DNA of 64,000 nucleotides from Conexibacter sp. DBS9H8 (GCF_023330685.1 NZ_CP097128.1:3162001-3226000), one strand, 5' to 3'. Shown: positions 46,451 through 55,756, counted from the first letter of the stretch. Notes: generated from the sequence alone by a model not told the origin. Translations and numbers: made by a program.

Positions 46451-46482
46451 GTCGGTCGCTCCGTGGAAACAGGGGTCTGAGG

Positions 46483-47484
46483 TCAGCCCTCACGCAGGCC
46501 AAGGCCGCGCGAGTGAAGGGTCTCGATCACCTCGTCAATCGACTTCTTGCCGAAGTTCGGGATCGCGTTGAGTTCGCCCTCGGTCTTGTTGACGAGGTCA
46601 CCGACGGTCTGGATCCCCGCCCGCTTGAGGCAGTTATACGAACGCACCCCGAGCTCGAGCTCCTCGATCAGGATGTCATCCATCGCGTTGGGCGTCCGGC
46701 CACCGGGCGCGCCGTTGGCGACCCCGGCCCCGGGGACCCCGCCGAGCATGCCGGTGTCGAGCGCGCCCGCTCCGGTCGCCCCCTCCCGGATCCGCAGGAC
46801 CGCGTCCTCATCCGTGAAGATCGCCAGCTGCTGGATGAGGATCTCCGCCGCCTCGCGCAGCGCGGCGTGCGGGTCGATCGAGCCGTCGGTCTCGATGTCG
46901 AGGGTGAGCTTGTCAAAGTCGGTCTTCTGGCCGACCCGGGCCTGCTCGACGTTGTAGGCGACGCGGCGAACCGGGGAGAAGATCGAGTCGATCGGGATGA
47001 CGCCGATCGGCTGGTCCGCAGACTTGTTCTCCTCCGCCGGCCGGTACCCGCGACCCCGTCCGATCGTCAGGTACACCTCAAGCTTGGTCCCCTTCTCCAG
47101 GGTCGCGATGTGCGCCTCCGGGTTGAGGATCTCCACGCCGGAGGGAAGGTCGATGTCCTTGGCGGTGATCTCACCGGGACCACTCACGACGAGCGGGGCC
47201 TCAACCTCGGTCGCGTCCGAGTGCATGCGGCAGACGATCCCCTTGAGGTTGAGAACGATGTCAGTGACATCCTCCTTGACCCCGGAGATCGTCGAGAACT
47301 CGTGCTGGACACCCTCAATCCGGACGCTCGTGACGGCGGCGCCGGCGAGCGAGGAGAGCAGGACGCGACGCAGGGAGTTGCCGAAGGTGTAGCCAAAGCC
47401 CCGATCCAGCGGCTCGATCGTGAACGAACCACGGTTCTCTTCGACGGACTCGGTGGAGATTCTGGGGACCTGGAAGTCAAGCAT
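46483..47484 (-). CDS. rpoA: RNA polymerase alpha subunit
   Basis: 333 residues. N-terminal dimerisation domain with FTIEPLDRGFGYTFGNSLRR and LSSLAGAAVTSVRIEG; C-terminal DNA-binding domain with IEELELGVRSYNCLKRAGI and GKKSIDEVIETLHSRGL. Between them lies a Gly/Ala-rich linker (GALDTGMLGGVPGAGVANGA), longer than usual. It assembles the core enzyme and contacts activators and UP elements. The 112-base gap to rpsD is the largest inside this operon. Confidence 0.98.
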   Translation of the reverse strand: MLDFQVPRISTESVEENRGSFTIEPLDRGFGYTFGNSLRRVLLSSLAGAAVTSVRIEGVQHEFSTISGVKEDVTDIVLNLKGIVCRMHSDATEVEAPLVVSGPGEITAKDIDLPSGVEILNPEAHIATLEKGTKLEVYLTIGRGRGYRPAEENKSADQPIGVIPIDSIFSPVRRVAYNVEQARVGQKTDFDKLTLDIETDGSIDPHAALREAAEILIQQLAIFTDEDAVLRIREGATGAGALDTGMLGGVPGAGVANGAPGGRTPNAMDDILIEELELGVRSYNCLKRAGIQTVGDLVNKTEGELNAIPNFGKKSIDEVIETLHSRGLGLREG

Positions 47485-47596
47485 TCGCGCGTGTTCCTAG
47501 CTGTGGTGGTTAAGGCGCCGCCGCGCTGCCCGGCGGACGGCAGAGTCGGCGCCGGCGGGACGGCCAACGAACGCCCCGCACGCGCCTCAAATCGGA

Positions 47597-48226
47597 TTAC
47601 TTCGAGTAGAGCTCGACGATCAGCTGCTCCTGAACCGGAGCGGCGATCTCACGACGCTCGGGCTTACGCAGCACCTTGGCCGTCAAGCCGTCGTGATCAG
47701 CTTGGAGCCAGGCGGGGATCTGACCGGTCAGTTCGGTCGCGTCCCGGATCACCTGAATGATGCTGCTGTCGACGGAGGCCTGGTGGATCGCGATCACGTC
47801 CTCATCCCGGAGCTGGTAGCTGGGGATGTTGACGCGGCGACCGTTGACGGTCCAGTGCCCGTGCAGGATGAACTGGCGCGCCTGGCGGCGCGAGACGGCA
47901 AAGCCGAGGCGGACGAGGACGTTGTCGAAGCGCAGCTCAAGGGCGCGCAGCAGGTTCTCACCGGTGATCCCGGGCTGGCGCGACGCCTTGTCGTAGTAGA
48001 TGCGGAACTGCTTCTCCAACACGCCGTAGTAGCGCTTGGCCTTCTGCTTCTCGCGCAGCTGCACCCGGTACTCGGACTGCTTCTGGCGCCCGCGCCCGTG
48101 CTCTCCGGGCGGGTAGCCGCGCCGCTCGACACCGCACTTGTCGGTGAGGCAGCGCTCGCCCTTGAGGAACAGCTTCTGGCCCTCACGCCGGCACTGCTTG
48201 CACTGAGCTCCCGTATCTCGAGCCAT
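47597..48226 (-). CDS. rpsD: 30S ribosomal protein S4
   Basis: 209 residues, normal length. MARDTGAQCKQCRREGQKLFLKGERC keeps the zinc-type cysteines (C9, C12, then C26 and C31), as in C+ S4 paralogues. The S4 RNA-binding domain follows (RLGFAVSRRQARQFILHGHW, VNGRRVNIPSYQL). It nucleates 16S 5'-domain folding and often autoregulates the alpha operon by binding its mRNA. Confidence 0.97.
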   Translation of the reverse strand: MARDTGAQCKQCRREGQKLFLKGERCLTDKCGVERRGYPPGEHGRGRQKQSEYRVQLREKQKAKRYYGVLEKQFRIYYDKASRQPGITGENLLRALELRFDNVLVRLGFAVSRRQARQFILHGHWTVNGRRVNIPSYQLRDEDVIAIHQASVDSSIIQVIRDATELTGQIPAWLQADHDGLTAKVLRKPERREIAAPVQEQLIVELYSK

Positions 48227-48229
48227 TCT

Positions 48230-48625
48230 CTACACCCTCCGGCGCTTGCGCGGACGACAACCGTTGTGAGCCTGGGGCGTGACATCCTTGACGCCCGTCA
48301 CCTCGAGCCCGGCCGCCTGCAGGGAACGGATCGCCGTCTCCCGCCCGGACCCGGGACCCTTGACAAAGACCTCGACCTTCTGCAGGCCGTGCTCGATCCC
48401 CTTGCGGGCAGCCGCATCCGCGGTCACCTGAGCGGCGAACGGGGTCGACTTGCGTGAACCCTTGAACCCGGCACCGCCGGCGGATTCCCAGGCGATCACG
48501 TTGCCGTCCCGGTCGGTGAGGGAGACGATCGTGTTGTTGAAGCTCGTCTTGATGTGCGCCTGCCCGACGGGGATGTTCTTGCGAACTCGACGCCGACCCG
48601 CACGGGGACGTTTGGCGGCGGGCAT
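48230..48625 (-). CDS. rpsK: 30S ribosomal protein S11
   Basis: 131 residues. [44 protein letters not shown] and [17 protein letters not shown] are typical. The basic N-terminus [16 protein letters not shown] is short, as in actinobacteria. It sits on the platform near the mRNA exit. Overlaps rpsM by one base. Confidence 0.98.
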   Translation of the reverse strand: MPAAKRPRAGRRRVRKNIPVGQAHIKTSFNNTIVSLTDRDGNVIAWESAGGAGFKGSRKSTPFAAQVTADAAARKGIEHGLQKVEVFVKGPGSGRETAIRSLQAAGLEVTGVKDVTPQAHNGCRPRKRRRV

Positions 48626-49008
48626 TACTTCTTGCCCGCCTTCTTCTTACCGGCAACCTGCATGCGCTTGGGCCCCTTGCGCGTACGCGCGTTCGTCTTG
48701 GTGTTCTGGCCGCGGACGGGCAGGCCACGCCGGTGGCGCAGGCCGCGATAGCAGCCGATCTCCTGGAGGCGCTTGATGTTCTGGCTGCGCTCACGGCGGA
48801 GGTCGCCCTCCACCACCAGGGAATTGTCGATCAGATCGCGGAGGCGGACGACCTCGTCCTCGGTGAGGTCACGAACCTTGCGGTCCGGCTCGATCCCGAG
48901 TTCGGAGAGCAGCTTGCCCGACGTCGGCCGGCCGATGCCGAAGATGTAGGTGAGGCCGATCTCCACCCGCTTGTTGAGCGGGATGTTCACTCCTGAAATA
49001 CGCGCCAT
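48625..49008 (-). CDS. rpsM: 30S ribosomal protein S13
   Basis: 127 residues. [26 protein letters not shown] at the N-terminus, [41 protein letters not shown] in the centre (head/P-site tRNA contacts) and a Lys-rich tail KKKAGKK. Cytosolic, 30S head; contacts the 50S subunit. Four bases separate it from rpmJ. Confidence 0.98.
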   Translation of the reverse strand: MARISGVNIPLNKRVEIGLTYIFGIGRPTSGKLLSELGIEPDRKVRDLTEDEVVRLRDLIDNSLVVEGDLRRERSQNIKRLQEIGCYRGLRHRRGLPVRGQNTKTNARTRKGPKRMQVAGKKKAGKK

Positions 49009-49012
49009 CGAG

Positions 49013-49126
49013 CTAGCCCTGCCGCTGCTTGTGTCGCGGGTTGGAGCAGATCACCAGCACGCGACCGTGCCGGCGAACGATCTTGCATTTTTCACACATC
49101 GGCTTGACCGACGGTCTTACTTTCAC
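49013..49126 (-). CDS. rpmJ: 50S ribosomal protein L36
   Basis: 37 residues from the GTG at 49126. [37 protein letters not shown], given in parts, carries the zinc-binding CxxC...C...H set (C11, C14, C27, H32), so it is the zinc-type L36. A longer ORF start at 49228 is rejected because L36 is invariably about 37 residues. No infA lies upstream; the first gene upstream is divergent. Confidence 0.95.
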   Translation of the reverse strand: MKVRPSVKPMCEKCKIVRRHGRVLVICSNPRHKQRQG

Positions 49127-49396
49127 GTCGTCTCTCTCGTCGTGAGGATTTGTGACAATGGATCCCGGCCCGGCTCTGGCAACCGTTGCGGCTGCCGCTA
49201 CCGGCGCTGGGATGTGGTGACAGCGCAAAAACCGCGCAGCCGACGCATCCGGGGATAGTAGCAGCAGGCTTGTCGCCGTCTGCGCCGCCCCAGCGAACCC
49301 TTCATGCTAGACGTTCAGGAGGCGGAGCGGGACCGCAACGCGGGGCCGATGGGCTCTGTCGCAACTCTTAGATACACGGGAGACGATTAACCGACC
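49127..49396. promoter_or_regulatory. Divergent promoter region between alpha operon and dsbA-like gene (no infA)
   Basis: 270 bases without a credible gene. It must drive rpmJ and downstream ribosomal genes leftwards and the DsbA-like gene rightwards. TTAGATACACGGGAGACG near 49364-49385 contains a possible -10 hexamer (TAGATA) and a Shine-Dalgarno-like GGGAGA for the latter. I looked for the 70-residue IF1 frame here on both strands and did not find it. Confidence 0.5.
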
Positions 49397-50266
49397 ATGG
49401 CCAGCAGATCCGAACAGAAGGCGCAACTCCGTGCCGAACGCCTCGCCCAAGAGCAGGCCCAGGCCGCCGCGGAGGCCCGGCGCAAGCGCCTGGCGATGAT
49501 CGGCGGCGTCATCGTCGTCGCGGTCGTCGTCGCGGTCGTCGCGATCGCGATCAGCTCCTCCAGCAAGAGCACGAGCGCGGGTGCGGCGACCAAACTCACC
49601 TCCAAGACGACGCTCGCGACCGACCAGCGGGTCAACGCGCTGCTCGCCGGCATCCCCCAGGAGTCAGACAACGTGCTCGGGAAGCCCAACGCACCGGTGA
49701 CGATCATCGAGTACGGCGACCTCGAGTGTTCGGTCTGTGACGCCTTCGCGCTCCCGACCAACGTCAACACGTCCAACGGCACGCCGGGCAGCGGGGTGGA
49801 GGACCAGATCATCAACTCACTCGTCCGCACCGGCAAGGCGAAGTTCGTCTATGACGCCCTGGACACGGCGACCTCCAACGGCGTCACCCCGAACGAGTTC
49901 GTGCCCCAGCAGGTCGCGGCCTACGCGGCCGGCCTGCAGAACAAGGCGTGGAACTACATCGAGCTGTTCTACAACGAGCAGGGGCAGGAGGGGACCAACT
50001 ACGTCAACCAGAGCTACCTGGACGGGATCGCCAAGCAGATCCCCGGGCTCAACTACAGCCTGTGGAAGCACGACCTCACCCTGTCCTCGCTCAAGGCCCA
50101 GGTTCAGGCCGACGTCACGCGGGGGACGAAGCTCGACGTCCAGGCCGGCGCGGGTGGCGCCTCGACCCCGAGCGTCCTCGTGTCCGGCAAGAAGGGCCTC
50201 TCCTTCGTCACCGCCGGTATCCCCACCTACACCCAGGTGGTCAACGCCGTCAAGGCCGAGTCCTAA
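49397..50266 (+). CDS. Membrane-anchored DsbA-family thiol oxidoreductase
   Basis: 289 residues. A charged N-terminus rich in Ala/Glu/Arg (coiled) precedes one TM helix at about 33-53 (MIGGVIVVAVVVAVVAIAI). A Ser/Thr linker and a thioredoxin-4 fold follow: PVTIIEYGDLECSVCDAF with active-site C111-x-x-C114, and GASTPSVLVSGKKG with the cis-Pro loop. It forms or isomerises disulfides outside the membrane. It is the only plus-strand gene in the ribosomal block, in the place where infA usually lies. Confidence 0.88.
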   Translation: MASRSEQKAQLRAERLAQEQAQAAAEARRKRLAMIGGVIVVAVVVAVVAIAISSSSKSTSAGAATKLTSKTTLATDQRVNALLAGIPQESDNVLGKPNAPVTIIEYGDLECSVCDAFALPTNVNTSNGTPGSGVEDQIINSLVRTGKAKFVYDALDTATSNGVTPNEFVPQQVAAYAAGLQNKAWNYIELFYNEQGQEGTNYVNQSYLDGIAKQIPGLNYSLWKHDLTLSSLKAQVQADVTRGTKLDVQAGAGGASTPSVLVSGKKGLSFVTAGIPTYTQVVNAVKAES

Positions 50267-50301
50267 CGCCCGGCCCCAGACGCCCACGCCGGGCCGCCTC
50301 C

Positions 50302-51078
50302 TCAGGCGGCCCGGCTCCCGGCGCTCTCATGCCAGGGGGTGAGGATCCGCGGCCCCGTCTCCGTGACGGCGATCGTGAACTCGAAGTGGGCCGCGAGCGA
50401 GCCGTCCGTGCTGAAGATCGACCAGCCGTCCCGGTCGACCCGGACGGTGTGGGTGCCGACGTTGACCATCGGCTCGACCGCGAGCACCATCCCCGGCTCG
50501 AGCCGGATGCCCGCCCCCGGTCGGCCGTAGTTGGGGACCTGGGGGTCCTCGTGCATCGCCCGGCCGACCCCGTGCCCGACGAGGGTGCGGATGACGCTGA
50601 AGCCGTGGGCCTCGACGTGGCGCTGGACGGCGTGGCCGATGTCACCGAGGTGACGGCCGGGCCGGCACTCCTGCACGGCAAGCAGCAGCGACTGCTCGGT
50701 CACCTCCAGCAGCGCCTGGGCCTCGGCGGAGATCGGTCCGACCGGGAAGGTGCGGGCGGCGTCGGCGACCCAGCCGTCCTTGACGACCCCGATGTCGACG
50801 GAGAGGATGTCACCGCGCTTGAGCTTGTAGCGGCCGGGGATGCCGTGGACGACCATGTGGTTGGGGCTCGCGCAGATCGATCCGGGAAAGCCACGGTAGC
50901 CCTTGAACGCGGGGACGCAGCCCTGGGAGCGGATGAATCTCTCGGCGGCCTCATCCAGGGCGCTCGTGCTCACCCCGGGCCGGATCTTCGCGGCGAGGAG
51001 GTCCATCGTCTGGACGAGGACCGCCCCGGCGGCGGCCATCGCGTCGATCTCCGCCGCTGACTTTGTGATGATCGCCAC
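50302..51078 (-). CDS. map: Methionine aminopeptidase type I
   Basis: 258 residues from GTG 51078 (TTG 51084 also possible). Metal ligands are present: D in VDIGVVKDGWVADAARTF (two Asp), H in VGHGVGRAMHEDP, E in AVEPMVNVG and E in HFEFTIAVTE. CASPNHMVVHGIP has the substrate-site His. It removes initiator Met from nascent chains. It follows adk by 21 bases, in standard order. Confidence 0.96.
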   Translation of the reverse strand: MAIITKSAAEIDAMAAAGAVLVQTMDLLAAKIRPGVSTSALDEAAERFIRSQGCVPAFKGYRGFPGSICASPNHMVVHGIPGRYKLKRGDILSVDIGVVKDGWVADAARTFPVGPISAEAQALLEVTEQSLLLAVQECRPGRHLGDIGHAVQRHVEAHGFSVIRTLVGHGVGRAMHEDPQVPNYGRPGAGIRLEPGMVLAVEPMVNVGTHTVRVDRDGWSIFSTDGSLAAHFEFTIAVTETGPRILTPWHESAGSRAA

Positions 51079-51099
51079 GGGCAACCGCCGCCGGACGGG

Positions 51100-51774
51100 T
51101 TAGACGTTGTCTTCGAGCTTCAGGGTGGCGATGACGGCGCGGATGTGGTCGTGCACGGCCACCGGGGGACGGGTGCCGTCGACACGGCGGAGGATGCCCT
51201 GCTCGTCGTAGTAGGCGATCAGCGGCTCGGTGTTGTCGTGATATTCGGCCAGGCGGTTGCGGACGACCTCGGGACGGTCGTCGTCGCGCTGGATCAGGCG
51301 GCTGCCGTCCTGGTCACAGACACCGTCGTTCTTGGGCGGGTCGTAGTCGACGTGGTAGAGGTGTTCGGCCTTCACACAGACCCGGCGTCCGGAGATGCGC
51401 TTGATCACCTCCTCATCAGGGACGTCGATGAGGAGGGCGGCGGTGAGATGACGGCCCTCGGACTCGAGCCGCTCCGACAGCGCCTCGGCCTGGGGGATCG
51501 TGCGAGGGAAGCCGTCGAGGATGAAGCCGTCCTGGACGTCGTCCTCGTCGAGGCGGCTGGCGACGAGCTCCAACACGAGCTCGTCCGGGACGAGGCCGCC
51601 GTCGGCCATGATCGCCTTGACCTCACGCCCGAGCTCGGTCTCGTTCTGGACGTGGGCCCGGAAGATCTCCCCGGTCGCGACGTAGGGCAACTTGAAATCG
51701 TCGCGCAACTTGTCGGCCTGAGTGCCTTTGCCGGCCCCGGGTGGACCGATCAGAATGAGATTCAGCTCCGACAT
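51100..51774 (-). CDS. adk: Adenylate kinase
   Basis: 224 residues. P-loop GPPGAGKGTQ, NMP-binding ATGEIFRAHVQ, DGFPRT, and a long LID: GRRVCVKAEHLYH to GVCDQDGSRLIQRDDD. In zinc-type LIDs the pattern is C-x2-C-x16-C-x2-C/D. Here the second position is Ala, leaving C, C and D with His residues nearby, so zinc binding is doubtful. It balances AMP, ADP and ATP. Its ATG overlaps the acyltransferase stop by one base. Confidence 0.96.
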   Translation of the reverse strand: MSELNLILIGPPGAGKGTQADKLRDDFKLPYVATGEIFRAHVQNETELGREVKAIMADGGLVPDELVLELVASRLDEDDVQDGFILDGFPRTIPQAEALSERLESEGRHLTAALLIDVPDEEVIKRISGRRVCVKAEHLYHVDYDPPKNDGVCDQDGSRLIQRDDDRPEVVRNRLAEYHDNTEPLIAYYDEQGILRRVDGTRPPVAVHDHIRAVIATLKLEDNV

Positions 51775-52958
51775 CAGGCGGACGATCTTATCGGGCTCGT
51801 ACGGGGCCGATGCGCCGGTAGGCGCCGGAGGCCCTCCCGGGCCGGCTCTGGCCGACCGGAACGGCGATCCTCACCGGCGAACCAGCCGGGTCGCCTGCCC
51901 GTCCGGATCGGGGTTTCGATGAACCGGTCCGAGAGCGCCGCGAGCGGGAGGGCGGTGGCGAGGGTGAGTGCGAACACCGCCACCGGCGGGAGGGGCCCGA
52001 GCTCCTGGACGAGCAGGTTGCGCAGCAGCAGGTGGATGAGGTAGAGGCAGTAGGAGACCCGCCCGATCGCACGCAGCGGCGCCGCGCTGATGAGCCGTCC
52101 GACGAGCGTGTCGGGCACCTCCACGAGCAGGATCAGCGCCGGGAGGGCGAGCGCCGCGGCGCCGAGATAGATGCCGCGGGGGCTCCCCGGGTTGGCTCCG
52201 AGCAGCAGCCACAGGAACGCGCCGAGCAGGGCGAGCATCGTCAGCTCGGTGAGGCGACGGCCGGCGTGGAGGTCGAGCATCCGGAACCGCCAGACCAGCG
52301 AGCCCAGACAGCCGAGCAGCAGTTCGGCGCCGCGGTCCAGCGGCGAGAAGTACGCGTTGAAGCGCGGCAGTCCGCCGATGAGGACGGGGCCGAGCAGGAG
52401 GAGGGCGGCGATCGCCACGAGCAGCAGGCCGAGCAGGCGCCGCGGACCCCAGCTGAGGCGGAGGGCGAGCATCAGCGCGAGGGGCCAGAGCAGGTAGAAC
52501 TGCTCCTCCTGGGCCAGGGACCAGGTCGGGTTGAGCGCGCCGAGCGCTCCGCCGTGGTCGAGGTTGAGCGCCGCCACCCAGTTGTTGGCAAAGCCGGCGG
52601 TGCTGAGCAGCTTGAGACCGATCCCCCAGCCGGTGAGCCGGTAGGCGAGGACATCCACGCTGAGGGCGAGAACACCGAGCAGGGCGAGGGGCGGCAGCAG
52701 TCGCCGGGCCCGGCGCAGATAGAAGCTGCGCAGGGAGATCCGCCCCGCGCGCTCCGCCTCCTCCAACAGAAGGGTGGTGATCAGGAACCCGGAGAGGACG
52801 AAGAAGACGTCAACACCGATGAAACCATGCCCAAGCAGGCCGGTGTGTTCACCGACGACGAGGAGGACCGCGACGCCGCGGACACCGTCGAGGACGGGCC
52901 GGCGGCCCAGTCGCCGGGGAGGCATTGCCGGACGGGACACCCTCTCAGAGGTACCCAC
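51774..52958 (-). CDS. Acyltransferase family 3 (OafA/YrhL-like) membrane protein
   Basis: 394 residues. RPVLDGVRGVAVLLVVGEHTGL holds the conserved His of the first helix, GFIGVDVFFVLSGFLITTLLLEE and FYLRRARRLLPPL (RR motif) are diagnostic. About ten TM helices follow, with no SGNH domain. These enzymes O-acetylate sugars of envelope polymers or lipids. Start GTG 52958, or ATG 52925. It is inserted between secY and adk, in a position normally occupied by no gene, and is translationally coupled to adk (TGATG). Confidence 0.9.
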   Translation of the reverse strand: MGTSERVSRPAMPPRRLGRRPVLDGVRGVAVLLVVGEHTGLLGHGFIGVDVFFVLSGFLITTLLLEEAERAGRISLRSFYLRRARRLLPPLALLGVLALSVDVLAYRLTGWGIGLKLLSTAGFANNWVAALNLDHGGALGALNPTWSLAQEEQFYLLWPLALMLALRLSWGPRRLLGLLLVAIAALLLLGPVLIGGLPRFNAYFSPLDRGAELLLGCLGSLVWRFRMLDLHAGRRLTELTMLALLGAFLWLLLGANPGSPRGIYLGAAALALPALILLVEVPDTLVGRLISAAPLRAIGRVSYCLYLIHLLLRNLLVQELGPLPPVAVFALTLATALPLAALSDRFIETPIRTGRRPGWFAGEDRRSGRPEPAREGLRRLPAHRPRTSPIRSSA

Positions 52959-53056
52959 ATGTGCATCAGGTTAGTGTTCGGTGAACTGAAGGGTTTGCTC
53001 AACCCCGCGCCGGTGTCCCGCAACCCATCGCGGCCGGTCCGGGGGCCGGGCGAGGG

Positions 53057-54334
53057 CTATTTGAGGAAGCCCTCGTAGTTCCGCATCATCAGCTGGGCCT
53101 CGAGCTGCTTCATCGTGTCGAGGGCGACCCCGATCACGATCAGCAGCGCCGTGCCGCCGAAGGCGAAGTTTGCGCCGGTCTGGTCGATCAGGATCGTCGG
53201 AAGCGCGGCGACGAGGGCGAGGAAGATCGCGCCGGGCAGGGTGAGGCGCGCGAGGACGCGGTCGAGGAACTCCGCCGTTGGACGGCCCGGGCGGACGCCG
53301 GGGATGAACCCGCCGGCCTTGCGCAGCTCGTCGGCCTGCTCCACCGGGTTGAAGGTCACGGCCGTGTAGAAGTAGGTGAAGACGATGATCAGCAGGCACT
53401 CCCCGACGACGTAGTGCCAGCCTCCGGGTGCGAAGAAGTCATACAGCGACGTCCCGAACCCCCGGCGGTTCTGTCCGATGAGCTGACCGACGGTCGGGGG
53501 GATCGTCATCACGGTCGCGGCGAAGATCACCGGGATCACACCGGCCATGTTGATCCGCAACGGCATGAAGGTCTGCTGCCCCGACACCATCCGCTGGCCG
53601 ATCTGGCGCCGGGCGTACTGGATCGGGATCTTGCGCTGGCCCTCCTGGACGAACACGATCGCAGCGACGACGGCGATGACGATGAAGGGCATCATCACCT
53701 TGAACGTCGAGTCGTTGGAGTTCCACCAGGAGGCGATCCCGGACGGGATCCGGGAGACGATGGAGGCGAAGATGAGCAGGCTGATCCCGTTGCCGATCCC
53801 GCGCTGGGTGATCAGCTCGCCGAACCACATCAGCAGGATCGTCCCGGCCGTCAGCGTGATCGCGATCAGGAACACCTTCGCGACGTTGAAGTTGGCGATC
53901 AGCGTCACGCCCGCCTGGGTCTCGAAGCTGCGGAACAGGAAGACGTAGCCGATCGACTGGGCGAAGGCGAGCCCGACCGTCAGGTAGCGCTGGTACTGGA
54001 CGAGCCGCTCCTGGCCGGTTGGCTCCTTGCGCAGCTGCTCCAGCGACGGGACGACGACCTGCAGGAGCTGGAAGATGATCGAGCTCGTGATGAACGGCAT
54101 GATCCCGAGCGCGAAGATCGCGATCCGGCCAAGACCGCCGCCGGAGAAGGTGTTGAGCAGCCCGAGGATCGACTGGCCGCCGAGCTCCTTCTGGATCTGG
54201 TTGACCGCGCCGGCGTTGATGCCGGGGGCTGGGATGTAGGAGCCGAGCCGGTAGAGGGCGAGCAGCGCCGCCGTGAACAGGACCTTGTTGCGGATCTCCC
54301 GGGTGCGGAAGGCACCGAGGATGGTCGTGATCAT
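53057..54334 (-). CDS. secY: Preprotein translocase subunit SecY
   Basis: 425 residues with ten TM helices. FRTREIRNKVLFTAALLALYRLGSYIP at the start, QRGIGNGISLLIFASI (helix 4-5 loop), GQRKIPIQYARRQIG and QADELRKAGGFIPGVRPG (cytosolic loops 8-9) are typical. It forms the protein-conducting channel. It follows rplO by 20 bases. Confidence 0.98.
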   Translation of the reverse strand: MITTILGAFRTREIRNKVLFTAALLALYRLGSYIPAPGINAGAVNQIQKELGGQSILGLLNTFSGGGLGRIAIFALGIMPFITSSIIFQLLQVVVPSLEQLRKEPTGQERLVQYQRYLTVGLAFAQSIGYVFLFRSFETQAGVTLIANFNVAKVFLIAITLTAGTILLMWFGELITQRGIGNGISLLIFASIVSRIPSGIASWWNSNDSTFKVMMPFIVIAVVAAIVFVQEGQRKIPIQYARRQIGQRMVSGQQTFMPLRINMAGVIPVIFAATVMTIPPTVGQLIGQNRRGFGTSLYDFFAPGGWHYVVGECLLIIVFTYFYTAVTFNPVEQADELRKAGGFIPGVRPGRPTAEFLDRVLARLTLPGAIFLALVAALPTILIDQTGANFAFGGTALLIVIGVALDTMKQLEAQLMMRNYEGFLK

Positions 54335-54354
54335 GGCGGCGGTGCAGCCTCGGC

Positions 54355-54912
54355 TCAGGCGCCGGCGTCGTCTCCGGCGCTGGCGCCGGAGACGCCCGCA
54401 GGCGCCTTGATGGCTTCCAGGACGACGGTGCCGCCGGCCGCCTCGATCGCCGCCTGAGCGGACTTGGAGACGCCGTGGGCGTGGACGGTCAGCGCCTTGG
54501 TCAGCTCACCGCGGCCGAGCACCTTGATCGGGACGCCCTTGCGGGTGCCAAGACCGGCCGCCTGCAGAGCCGCGACGGTGACATCCGCGCCGGCCTCAAA
54601 GCGCGCCTCGATGTCATCGAGGTTGACGGGCTGGGTCTCTGTCCGGAACGGCTCAAAGGGCATCGACTTCTTCATGTGCGGGCCGCGCAGCTTGCGCATC
54701 CGCATGTGAATGGGCATCTGACCGCCCTCGAACCGGGCCCGGTCCTTCGAGCCTGAGCGGCTCCCGTAGCCCTTCTGCCCACGACCGGAGGTCTTGCCGG
54801 TGCCCGACCCCTCCCCCCGGCCGACCCGCTTGCGCGGACGCCGGCTGTTGGGGGCGGGCCTGAGGCTGTGCAGGCCGATGTCCTCGGCCTTGATCTCTTC
54901 CGGGGTGCTCAT
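54355..54912 (-). CDS. rplO: 50S ribosomal protein L15
   Basis: 185 residues, longer than the usual 145-150 because of extensions at both ends (N-terminal [13 protein letters not shown] and C-terminal VLEAIKAPAGVSGASAGDDAGA). Core: RVGRGEGSGTGKTSGRGQKGYGSRSG and GGQMPIHMRMRKLRGPHMKK. 50S assembly protein. Overlaps rpmD by 4 bases. Confidence 0.96.
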   Translation of the reverse strand: MSTPEEIKAEDIGLHSLRPAPNSRRPRKRVGRGEGSGTGKTSGRGQKGYGSRSGSKDRARFEGGQMPIHMRMRKLRGPHMKKSMPFEPFRTETQPVNLDDIEARFEAGADVTVAALQAAGLGTRKGVPIKVLGRGELTKALTVHAHGVSKSAQAAIEAAGGTVVLEAIKAPAGVSGASAGDDAGA

Positions 54913-55097
54913 GAGTCGTGGACCTCCACGAGGTGGCGGACCTTGTGCAACATGCCGCGGGTCGCGGCGTTGTCCTGAACCTCCACGGTCTGGCCGATGC
55001 GGCGCAGGCCGAGGGAACGCAGCGTGTCGAGCTGGCTCTGGTCAGATCCGTTCTTTGATTTGAACTGGGTGACCTTCAAAGTCGATGACGTACTCAT
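54909..55097 (-). CDS. rpmD: 50S ribosomal protein L30
   Basis: 62 residues. [53 protein letters not shown] (seen in parts) is the whole short L30 fold. It overlaps rplO and rpsE by 4 bases on either side. Confidence 0.96.
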   Translation of the reverse strand: MSTSSTLKVTQFKSKNGSDQSQLDTLRSLGLRRIGQTVEVQDNAATRGMLHKVRHLVEVHDS

Positions 55098-55708
55098 GCC
55101 TCAACGGTCTCCTCGACGGGAGCTTCCGCGGGGTTCTCCTCAGAGACGGAATCCGCCTCCAGGCTCTCCCCCGCTGACTCCTCGGGGTTGTGGTTCAGGC
55201 CCAGCACCGCGTTGACGGAGAGGCCGCGGAGCTGTGCGACCTCATCCGGGGTGCGCAGCGACTCCAGCCCGGCCATCGTCGCCTTGACGAGGTTGATCGG
55301 GTTCTGGGAGCCGAGGCTCTTGGAAAGGATGTCGGAGATGCCGGCCAGTTCGAGGACCGCGCGCACCCCACCGCCGGCGATGACCCCGGTACCGGGGGCC
55401 GCAGGCTTGAGGAAGACGCGGCCGGCCCCGAAGATGCCGGTCGTCTGGTGGGTGATCGTCGCGCCGTGCTTGGGAACCCGGTAGAGGTTCTTCTTCGCCT
55501 GCTCGACGCCCTTCTGGATCGCGACCGGAACTTCGTTGGCCTTGCCGTAGCCGACGCCGACGACCTCCCGTTCATCTCCGACCACGACGAGCGCGGTGAA
55601 GGAGAAGCGACGGCCGCCCTTGACGACCTTCGCGACCCGGTTGATCTCGACGACCCGCTCTTGCAAGTCATATCCGGCTGCTGAAACTGTGCGTTCACGT
55701 GATGCCAT
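55094..55708 (-). CDS. rpsE: 30S ribosomal protein S5
   Basis: 204 residues. [32 protein letters not shown] and [52 protein letters not shown] are family-wide. The acidic C-terminal tail ([31 protein letters not shown] in parts) adds about 35 residues, another low-complexity extension in this operon. Helicase-like role at the mRNA entry. Confidence 0.97.
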   Translation of the reverse strand: MASRERTVSAAGYDLQERVVEINRVAKVVKGGRRFSFTALVVVGDEREVVGVGYGKANEVPVAIQKGVEQAKKNLYRVPKHGATITHQTTGIFGAGRVFLKPAAPGTGVIAGGGVRAVLELAGISDILSKSLGSQNPINLVKATMAGLESLRTPDEVAQLRGLSVNAVLGLNHNPEESAGESLEADSVSEENPAEAPVEETVEA

Positions 55709-55756
55709 TGAATGTGCCTGTCCAGGGTAGCGTGGGTGGATGGGCCCCTAGAGGAC

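Noticed and set aside
49127..49228. Longer rpmJ start at 49228
   Set aside because: L36 is about 37 residues in all bacteria; the GTG at 49126 gives exactly that.
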